A DNA stretch of 11,956 nucleotides from an uncultured Collinsella sp. (GTDB lineage Bacteria; Actinomycetota; Coriobacteriia; Coriobacteriales; Coriobacteriaceae), in assembly GCA_902494765.1 (NCBI GenBank), contig CABUUK010000058.1, positions 1-11,956 of the forward strand, given 5' to 3'. Position numbers and translations under genes: made by a program. Below the pieces are notes generated by a model. It ran no database searches and was not told where the DNA came from. It saw nothing but the letters and a program-made list of their open reading frames with translations. Shown here piece by piece: positions 6,434 to 11,956 of this stretch (its first letter is position 1; every line of letters begins with the position of its first letter).

Positions 6434-8074
6434 ATGATCGAAATCACCCAAGTCAACGCGTCGCTCGATGAAGCCGGCGATGAAAATACCTGCCTCATTG
6501 TTGGCAAGCGAGTCGCCAAGCGCATCCTACGTTGCAAGGACTCCGAGATCAAGTCCATCGAACTCCACCGCAAGTCAATCGACGCTCGCAAAAAACGAGA
6601 CGTCCATTTTATCCTGAGCTTTCGTGTTGAGCTGACTAGTCCCCACCTCGAGCGAGAAGCGGTCGACAGCGTTGCCGAGCGTGACCGCTCGCGCGTACGC
6701 GCGATAGAAGACGATGAGCCTTCATTCCCCTCCCCCGTCTCCGACGCACCTCAAGAACGCCCTGTCGTTGTCGGCGCCGGATGCGCCGGCCTTTTCGCTG
6801 CGCTCACGCTCGCCAAAGCAGGTCTTAAGCCCTTGCTTATCGAGCGCGGCGACCCGGCATTTCGCCGCTCGCAGGCGATCGACCTCTTTCTAAAGGAGCG
6901 CATCCTCGACCCCGAGAGCAATATTCAGTTTGGTCTGGGCGGCGCGGGGACCTTCTCGGACGGCAAGCTCAATACGGGAACAAAAAAACCCGCCCATCGC
7001 CTTATCCTCGAAACCTTCGTCGAGGCGGGTGCGCCCCGCGATATTCTGTGGGATGCCAAGCCGCACATTGGCTCCGACATCCTTCCCAAGGTTGTCACCG
7101 CTATATCCCAGCGCATCGAGCAGCTCGGAGGTGTCGTCCGTTATCGAACGAAGCTCGTCGACATTCGCATCGACGCGTCTGGCGCCATCACCGGTATTGA
7201 TGTCCAATCGTCCCAAGACGCCGCTTACGAGCCAATCGAGACAAAGCACCTCATCCTCGCCTGCGGGCATTCTGCTCGCGATATTTTTGAGCTCCTTAAG
7301 GACCACAACGTGGCCCTCGCACAAAAGACCTTTGCCATGGGCGTTCGCATCGAGCATCCGCAACGCGACATCGACAGAGCCCAATATGGAGCCTCGGCGG
7401 GACATCCAGCGCTCGGGGCGGCCCCCTACAAACTTGTTGCCCATCTTCCCAACGGCCGCAGCGTGTTCTCGTTTTGCATGTGCCCCGGCGGACAGGTTGT
7501 TGCCGCCTCTTCAGAACCGTGCCATCTGTGCGTCAACGGGGCCAGTCTCAATGCCCGCGACGGACGCAACGCAAATGCCGCCCTGCTCGTTAACGTCACG
7601 CCTGAGGACCTTCCCAACGATGACCCGCTCGCCGGCATCGAGCTCCAGCGTGCCTGCGAGGCGGCCGCCTATCGCCTGGGCGGTTCCAACTGGAACGCAC
7701 CGGCACAACTCGTCGGAGATTTCCTCGCAGGACGCGCCAGCAAGGCGCCCGGAAAGGTAAAGCCCACCTATCCGCTCGGTGTGACCTGGACGGCAATTGA
7801 CGAAGCCCTGCCGCAGCATATCGTCGAGTCGCTCCGCCTGGGACTTCCCCTACTCGGAAAAAAGCTACGAGGCTACGACCGTCCCGATGCCGTTCTTACC
7901 GGCGTGGAGACTCGTTCGAGCTCACCGGTCACTGTCACCCGAGACCGAACGTGCCATGCCGTGTCGACCCCGGGCCTCTACCCTTGTGGTGAGGGAGCTG
8001 GATATGCTGGCGGCATCATGAGCGCGGCCACCGACGGCATCCGTTGTGCCGAAGCCCTGATCGCGGACCTCTAA
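6434..8074 (+). CDS. COG2509-type FAD-dependent dehydrogenase
   Basis: This is a 546-residue flavoprotein of a widespread, poorly characterised group. Residues 1 to about 70 form the group's own N-terminal domain, followed by a low-complexity linker to about 108. The FAD motif GAGCAG is at 114-119 and the acidic IERG follows. The family signatures FGLGGAGTFSDGKLNT, AGAPRDILWDAKPHIGSD, FAMGVRIEHPQ and CMCPGG are present. The C-terminal C518-G-E-G-A-G-Y-A-G-G-I closes the flavin site. ATG 6434 is favoured because AAGGAG ends six bases upstream; the frame stays open further upstream, but that stretch covers the preceding terminator. One oddity is a C363-H-L-C366 pair shortly after C348-M-C350, where from memory relatives carry a Glu/Gly-rich turn. 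Substrate and electron partner are unknown. It is convergent with uvrB and shares a terminator with it. Confidence 0.88.
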   Translation: MIEITQVNASLDEAGDENTCLIVGKRVAKRILRCKDSEIKSIELHRKSIDARKKRDVHFILSFRVELTSPHLEREAVDSVAERDRSRVRAIEDDEPSFPSPVSDAPQERPVVVGAGCAGLFAALTLAKAGLKPLLIERGDPAFRRSQAIDLFLKERILDPESNIQFGLGGAGTFSDGKLNTGTKKPAHRLILETFVEAGAPRDILWDAKPHIGSDILPKVVTAISQRIEQLGGVVRYRTKLVDIRIDASGAITGIDVQSSQDAAYEPIETKHLILACGHSARDIFELLKDHNVALAQKTFAMGVRIEHPQRDIDRAQYGASAGHPALGAAPYKLVAHLPNGRSVFSFCMCPGGQVVAASSEPCHLCVNGASLNARDGRNANAALLVNVTPEDLPNDDPLAGIELQRACEAAAYRLGGSNWNAPAQLVGDFLAGRASKAPGKVKPTYPLGVTWTAIDEALPQHIVESLRLGLPLLGKKLRGYDRPDAVLTGVETRSSSPVTVTRDRTCHAVSTPGLYPCGEGAGYAGGIMSAATDGIRCAEALIADL

Positions 8075-8100
8075 CGCACGAATTCCAGCGCGCAAAAGAC

Positions 8101-8136
8101 ACAGGCCCCGAGCTCCACAGGGAACTCGGGGCCTGT
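8101..8136. terminator. Bidirectional hairpin terminator between convergent genes
   Basis: ACAGGCCCCGAG (8101-8112) and CTCGGGGCCTGT (8125-8136) form a perfect 12-bp stem with a 12-base loop. It sits between the plus-strand flavoprotein stop (8074) and the uvrB stop (8140-8142). On the minus strand the stem is followed by GTCTTTTG, giving the better U-tract. On the plus strand the tail is a weaker TCGCTATTTCTT. It probably ends both transcripts, uvrB more efficiently. Confidence 0.85.
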
Positions 8137-8139
8137 TCG

Positions 8140-10380
8140 CTATTTCTTAAACCGTGCACCCTGGCGTTTTCTGCCCGATGCGAACGTGGAACCCTTGCGG
8201 GCCTGCGAACGTAAGCGCTCGATCGTCTCGTCCTCAGACGCGCCCTCGAGCATCGCCCGAATCTGAACGACGGCATCGCGCAGGCGCGCCGCCTCCTCAA
8301 AGTCCATGGCGGCAGAAGCGTTGCGCATATCCTCTTCCATGGTTTCGACGATCCGCACAAGCTCGTCATGCGGCAGTTCTTCCAACTGCTCCGCAAGTGT
8401 CTGCTCGGGTGCCACCGTTTCCGGCACGCCGCCCTCGCCCGACTCATCGGGCGTATAGAATGCGCCATGGCCAAGGGAGTCGCCCTTCGAGCGCCCCTTG
8501 GAACCCACGGTTTTTTCGGCTTCGGCAATAAAACTTGAGATGTCGTTGATGGCTTTGCGCACCGTCTTGGGCACAATGCCATGCTCTTCGTTATATGCCA
8601 TCTGAATCTCGCGACGGCGCTGCGTCTCCTCGATGGCCTCTTTCATCGAATCGGTCACAACGTCCGCATACATGATGACTTCGCCATCGGCGTTACGGGC
8701 CGCGCGGCCAATCGTCTGAATCAGCGAACGGCGGTTGCGCAAGAAGCCTTCCTTATCGGCATCGAGAATTGCCACCAGTGAGACCTCGGGAAGATCCAAG
8801 CCCTCGCGAAGCAGGTTGATGCCAACGAGAACATCAATCTTGCCCTCGCGCAGCGTTCGCAGGATCTCGACACGGTCCATTGTCGCCGTATCAGAATGCA
8901 TGTAATTGACCTTAATGCCCGCATCAAGCAGATGGTCGGTCAGGTCCTCGGCCATGCGCTTGGTCAACGTGGTCACCAGCACGCGCTCCTTGCGGGCAAC
9001 GCGCTCGCGAATCTCGTCCTCAAGATCGTCAATCTGACCGCGAACCGGACGCACATCGATCTTGGGATCGAGCAGACCGGTCGGACGAATAATCTGCTCA
9101 ACGTCGTTCTGGCTCACCCGCAGCTCGTAATCGCCCGGCGTGGCCGAAACATAGATAAACTGGGGTATCCTTGCCTCAAACTCATCGAAACGAAGCGGGC
9201 GGTTATCGAGCGCCGAGGGCAGGCGAAAACCGTGTTCCACCAGCGTCACCTTACGCGAGCGGTCACCTTCGTGCATGCCGCGAATCTGCGGCACCGTCAC
9301 ATGGCTCTCATCGATGATGCAGAGCATATCCTTGGGAAAGTAATCGATTAGGGTAAACGGCGGCTCACCCGGCTTGCGACCGTCCAGATGACGCGAGTAG
9401 TTCTCGATGCCGTTGCAAAAGCCCATCGTCTCGAGCATCTCAAGATCATAATCGGTGCGCTGCTGCAGACGCTGCGCCTCGAGCAACTTGTCGGTCGCCT
9501 TGAGCTCCGCCACGCGCTTCTCGCACTCTTCGCTGATCGATTTCAGAGCCGCCTTGACCTTCGGCTTCTCGGTCACGTAGTGCGATGCCGGCCATACGGG
9601 GATGGCCTCGTACTCACGAAGCATCTCACCGGTGACCTCATCGATCTCGGCAATCAGCTCGACCTCGTCGCCAAAGAACTCAAACCGCAACGGATGCTCG
9701 GCATAAGGCGGATACACGTCGACAACATCGCCGCGCACGCGGAACGTGCCGCGTGCCAGGTCATAGTCATTGCGATCATATTGAATGTCGATAAGCGCAT
9801 GGATAAAGTCATCGCGCTCGAGCGGCACCTTCTTGTCGACGTTTGGAGCCAGACCCGCATAGTCCTCAGGAGAGCCAATGCCATAGATACACGAGACCGA
9901 TGCGACAACGATCACATCACGTCGAGAGAGCAGTGACGCGGTCGCCTGATGGCGCAGCATCTCGACCTCTTCGTTAATCGAGGAGTCTTTCTCGATATAT
10001 GTATCGCTTTGCGGCACATACGCCTCGGGCTGATAGTAGTCGTAGTACGAGACGAAGTAGACCACAGCGTTATTGGGAAAGAACTCTTTGAGCTCGCTCG
10101 CAAGCTGAGCGGCGAGCGTTTTATTCGGAGCCATGACAAGGGTCGGCTTACCCAAGGCCTCAATGGTTTTGGCCATCGTAAAAGTCTTACCCGAACCAGT
10201 CACACCCAGCAAAACCTGATAGCGGTCTCCGTCCCTCACGCCCCGCACAAGTGACTCAATGGCCTTGGGCTGGGAACCGGCAGGCTCATAGGGGGAAACG
10301 ACTTCAAACGGCACCTCAGCGCCCTCAACGCCAAAGCGCTTAAGTTCACCACCAACGCGTTCTACTTCAAATTCCGCCAT
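8140..10380 (-). CDS. uvrB: UvrABC excinuclease subunit B
   Basis: UvrB is the damage-verifying, helicase-like subunit that UvrA loads onto DNA and that then recruits UvrC. The 746-residue protein is complete. An N-terminal extension of about 25 residues precedes the family's usual SPYEPAGSQPKAIE. Walker A GVTGSGKT is at 59-66, the strand-separating beta-hairpin segment YYDYYQPEAYVP follows, the Walker B-type DESH starts at D357, and motif VI QTIGRAARN is at 555-563. A UVR (UvrC-binding) domain spans about 665-715. A Gly/Glu-rich variable linker lies before that domain, and a basic tail ends in RFKK. ATG 10380 is preferred to the in-frame ATG at 10401 because TAGGAG (10386-10391) lies six bases upstream of it and nothing comparable precedes the other. 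It is the last gene of the coaE-transglycosylase-uvrB run, 51 bases after the transglycosylase stop. Confidence 0.98.
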   Translation of the reverse strand: MAEFEVERVGGELKRFGVEGAEVPFEVVSPYEPAGSQPKAIESLVRGVRDGDRYQVLLGVTGSGKTFTMAKTIEALGKPTLVMAPNKTLAAQLASELKEFFPNNAVVYFVSYYDYYQPEAYVPQSDTYIEKDSSINEEVEMLRHQATASLLSRRDVIVVASVSCIYGIGSPEDYAGLAPNVDKKVPLERDDFIHALIDIQYDRNDYDLARGTFRVRGDVVDVYPPYAEHPLRFEFFGDEVELIAEIDEVTGEMLREYEAIPVWPASHYVTEKPKVKAALKSISEECEKRVAELKATDKLLEAQRLQQRTDYDLEMLETMGFCNGIENYSRHLDGRKPGEPPFTLIDYFPKDMLCIIDESHVTVPQIRGMHEGDRSRKVTLVEHGFRLPSALDNRPLRFDEFEARIPQFIYVSATPGDYELRVSQNDVEQIIRPTGLLDPKIDVRPVRGQIDDLEDEIRERVARKERVLVTTLTKRMAEDLTDHLLDAGIKVNYMHSDTATMDRVEILRTLREGKIDVLVGINLLREGLDLPEVSLVAILDADKEGFLRNRRSLIQTIGRAARNADGEVIMYADVVTDSMKEAIEETQRRREIQMAYNEEHGIVPKTVRKAINDISSFIAEAEKTVGSKGRSKGDSLGHGAFYTPDESGEGGVPETVAPEQTLAEQLEELPHDELVRIVETMEEDMRNASAAMDFEEAARLRDAVVQIRAMLEGASEDETIERLRSQARKGSTFASGRKRQGARFKK

Positions 10381-10385
10381 GGATA

Positions 10386-10411
10386 CTCCTAACTCATACA
10401 TCTGCAGTATA
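10386..10411 (-). promoter_or_regulatory. uvrB ribosome binding site and possible internal promoter -10
   Basis: On the minus strand TAGGAG (10386-10391) is a good SD for ATG 10380. TATACT (10406-10411) resembles a -10 box, but no -35 match is visible 16-18 bp upstream. No CGAAC-N4-GTTCG SOS box is visible between the two genes. uvrB is likely read mainly from the upstream operon, with an internal promoter possible. Confidence 0.35.
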
Positions 10412-10431
10412 CGCAGGCGGTGGGCTTAGTC

Positions 10432-11013
10432 CTATACGAACCGATCGGGATAGAGAGTCTTATATCGAACCCAGGCATTATTGACGCGAATCAGATAAGC
10501 CTGAGTTTCAGGGAAGGTAATCGCATTATGGAGTGACGTGTTCTGCTGCGCCCATCCGTCGACATTGCCCATACCGGCGTTATAGGCGGCGATGGCACTA
10601 TCCGTCGACCCGTTGAAATAGGCGAGAAGATACGAGAGGTATGCGCAGCCAAACTCGATATTCGTAGCTGGATCGTTAAGGTTGTCGGCCGAATACTCCC
10701 CACCATCGACAAGGCCCTTGGCAATCATATCCTGGGCAGTCTCGGGCATCAGCTGCATCAATCCCTGAGCACCCTGATTCGACTCGGCCTCGGGATCCCA
10801 ATTCGATTCCGACTTAATGACAGCGCACACCAGATACGGATCCAGATTATGCGAAATACTGGATTGCTTTACATACGCCTCGTAGTCAATCGGATACAGC
10901 GGCTTAAAGAAAGCGGCAGGGGCACACGAGTAGACGAGCGAAATAAGGCCGAAGACGAACACAACGGCAAGTGGCGTCACGCGATACCACGTAAAGAAAC
11001 GTGCCTTAGGCAT
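10432..11013 (-). CDS. Membrane-anchored lytic transglycosylase (SLT domain)
   Basis: This is a 193-residue protein that should cleave the MurNAc-GlcNAc bond of peptidoglycan, forming 1,6-anhydro ends, outside the membrane. A basic start (MPKARFF) and one hydrophobic segment at about 13-35 form a signal anchor. C30 sits inside that segment (SCAPA) and is not a convincing lipobox. The SLT fold follows: the catalytic Glu is E69 in IKSESNWDP, then GAQGLMQLMPETA, a DPATNIEFGCAYL helix, and the AAYNAG motif. There is no separate wall-binding domain. ATG 11013 has AAGGAGG six bases upstream. The gene overlaps the end of coaE by eight bases, so translation of the two is probably coupled. The cellular role (growth, spore-like germination or secretion) cannot be told; general wall remodelling is the simplest guess. 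Confidence 0.9.
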   Translation of the reverse strand: MPKARFFTWYRVTPLAVVFVFGLISLVYSCAPAAFFKPLYPIDYEAYVKQSSISHNLDPYLVCAVIKSESNWDPEAESNQGAQGLMQLMPETAQDMIAKGLVDGGEYSADNLNDPATNIEFGCAYLSYLLAYFNGSTDSAIAAYNAGMGNVDGWAQQNTSLHNAITFPETQAYLIRVNNAWVRYKTLYPDRFV

Positions 11014-11647
11014 CGGCCTCCTCCTTATCCGGAGTATCTATAAACCCGTGGCATGCAAGCCATGAGTCAAGCTGCTCAAAGAGCGAATTATCGCCTGCGG
11101 CATTATCAATCACCGTTGTAGCGAGATTGCACAGCGCAGACTCATCGGGCTGGCAAGCAGAACGAGCATCGAAATCGGATGGCTCCATGCCACGTTGAAT
11201 AGCGCGCTCGCGACGAACTGACAAAGGGGCGCTGATGACCAGAATTTCATCAGCCAAGCCAAATGCATCCTCAAAACCAGTCGGAGCAGAAACCTCGACC
11301 ACAGCAAAGGGATAACGGGGAGATGAAACCGTACAACAAACCGGATCGAGAATCCTAAGCGAAAGCTGTTCAATCAGAACGGGATGCACGATGCCATTGA
11401 GCCGTGCGACCGAATCAGGAGAAGCGAAAGCTCGAGAAGCGAGGATGCTGCGGCGAATGCCGCCTTCCTCATCCAAAATGTCCCAACCGAATTCATCCGC
11501 GAGAGTATTGACGATATCAGAGCCCGGCAAATACAGAGATTTTGCAAGCTCATCCAGATCGATAAGCATAGCGCCACGAGATTCGAAATAGCGGCAGGCC
11601 GTCGACTTACCCGAAGCAATATTGCCCAAGACAAATACGGTAAACAT
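11006..11647 (-). CDS. coaE: Dephospho-CoA kinase, somewhat divergent
   Basis: CoaE phosphorylates the ribose 3'-OH of dephospho-CoA with ATP, the last step of coenzyme A synthesis in the cytosol. The 213-residue protein has a P-loop GNIASGKST at 8-16 and the acidic D30-L-D32 pair. GIRRSILASRAF and NGIVHPVL match the family's (D)R..L....F and HP motifs. An Arg-rich lid RRERAIQRG is followed by CQPDE and the C-terminal IDN. Divergent points are GNIASGKS in place of the common GGIGSGKS, and VEVSAPTGFED where relatives have a PLLFE-type motif. The ATG at 11647 is preferred: GGAGGG lies four bases upstream, whereas the adjacent TTG at 11650 would leave almost no spacing. It shares an eight-base overlap with the transglycosylase gene. 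coaE close to uvrB is a known actinobacterial arrangement, which supports the call. Confidence 0.85.
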   Translation of the reverse strand: MFTVFVLGNIASGKSTACRYFESRGAMLIDLDELAKSLYLPGSDIVNTLADEFGWDILDEEGGIRRSILASRAFASPDSVARLNGIVHPVLIEQLSLRILDPVCCTVSSPRYPFAVVEVSAPTGFEDAFGLADEILVISAPLSVRRERAIQRGMEPSDFDARSACQPDESALCNLATTVIDNAAGDNSLFEQLDSWLACHGFIDTPDKEEADA

Positions 11648-11675
11648 CAAGCCCTCCCTAACGCCAATGCGAGTA

Positions 11676-11706
11676 ATTATCGCTCAAATACACTAGAAGG
11701 ACTCAA
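11676..11706 (-). promoter_or_regulatory. Weak candidate promoter for the coaE operon
   Basis: On the minus strand TTGAGT (11701-11706) precedes GATAAT (11676-11681, five of six matches to TATAAT) with a 19-bp spacer, longer than ideal. A promoter is expected here because a strong terminator separates coaE from the rRNA gene, but this pair is only the best visible candidate. I see no other feature in the roughly 125-base gap. Confidence 0.3.
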
Positions 11707-11773
11707 AATACAGCCAAAGAGTAAGAGCTCATACGGGGGAGGTAGGTCCCAAAGCACAACATGTATATAACGC

Positions 11774-11806
11774 AAAAAAAGGGGGAGGCCGCGAGGCCTC
11801 CCCCTT
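11774..11806 (-). terminator. Strong rho-independent terminator of the rRNA transcript
   Basis: Read on the minus strand, AAGGGGGAGGCC (11806-11795) pairs with GGCCTCCCCCTT (11790-11779) around a TCGC loop: a 12-bp, very GC-rich stem. T7 (11780-11774) follows, overlapping the stem's last two bases. It lies about 35 bases past the 5S 3' end, as expected for the end of an rRNA operon. A minor five-pair hairpin (11821-11825 with 11831-11835) sits between the 5S and this terminator. Confidence 0.95.
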
Positions 11807-11841
11807 CTAAGTTCAAGCGTACGGCTCGGTGCCGTCAACCG

Positions 11842-11956
11842 GTCAGCGGCGCCCTGGCCTCCCACGGGCTGACCCCGCAGTACTCTCGGCGCGATGGGGC
11901 TTAGCTTCCGGGTTCGGAACGGGACCGGGCGTGCCCCCCATGCTCTGGCCGCTGAC
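11842..11956 (-). rRNA. rrf: 5S ribosomal RNA
   Basis: The reverse complement starts GTCAGCGGC and ends GCCGCTGAC. These ends pair to form the 5S helix I, giving about 115 nt. The interior has the hallmark bacterial 5S stretch GTTCCGAACCCGGAAGCTAAG and the GAGAGTACTGC arm. The 5' end coincides with the window edge, so one or two more bases may belong to it. The 23S and 16S genes would lie upstream, beyond the window. No tRNA is visible between the 5S and the terminator. Confidence 0.95.

Noticed and set aside
8896..9936. Long plus-strand open frames (8896-9351 and 9388-9936)
   Set aside because: Both are antisense to the conserved uvrB coding sequence, lack a plausible SD and show no family motifs.
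10420..10440. Possible SOS box near the uvrB upstream region (CGAAC at 10437-10440 and beyond)
   Set aside because: Only one CGAAC half is present, inside the transglycosylase coding end, with no GTTCG-like partner at four-base spacing.
1..11956. CRISPR array, transposon, prophage, toxin-antitoxin or defence island
   Set aside because: No regularly spaced direct repeats, terminal inverted repeats, transposase or integrase motifs, or small paired orphan genes were seen; nearly all sequence is explained by housekeeping-type genes.

Overview
This window looks like ordinary, gene-dense chromosome from a high-GC Gram-positive anaerobe. My best guess is a Coriobacteriia gut bacterium, Collinsella-like. 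That placement is an inference from the moderately high GC, strong Shine-Dalgarno sites, the coaE/uvrB neighbourhood known from Actinobacteria, a LtaS-type sulfatase, and two flavoprotein families common in anaerobes. I see no insertion sequence, prophage, CRISPR array, tRNA or broken gene. Eight protein or RNA genes plus short control regions account for nearly all of it.

Layout. Bases 1-1758 (minus) hold the N-terminal 586 codons of uvrA, cut by the window edge. A divergent control region (1759-1951) separates uvrA from a membrane-bound lipoteichoic-acid-synthase-like sulfatase (1952-4105, plus). That region carries a near-consensus Gram-positive SOS box and an unrelated perfect 15-bp palindrome. 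Next on the plus strand come an Mrp/NBP35-type Fe-S carrier ATPase (4251-5081) and, starting directly after its stop codon, a BaiN/HI0933-like flavoprotein (5082-6353). A second, different flavoprotein of the COG2509 type follows at 6434-8074. A hairpin terminator and a TATAAT box lie in the short gap between the two flavoprotein genes. A shared bidirectional terminator (8101-8136) separates this block from the convergent minus-strand operon coaE - lytic transglycosylase - uvrB (11647 down to 8140). The right end holds a 5S rRNA gene on the minus strand (11842-11956) with its own strong terminator, presumably the tail of an rRNA operon that continues beyond the window.

How the parts relate. 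UvrA and UvrB are partners in nucleotide excision repair but are transcribed separately here; only uvrA shows an SOS-box candidate. The sulfatase and the transglycosylase both act on the cell envelope. Mrp and the two flavoproteins form a redox/Fe-S-flavoured group, of which only the first two are tightly coupled. CoaE performs the last step of coenzyme A synthesis.

I found no convincing new multi-gene system. The items most worth a second look are small: the palindrome before the sulfatase, the SOS-like box, the charged insert in the BaiN-like protein, an extra Cys-X2-Cys in the COG2509 protein, and the leader hairpin before that gene.
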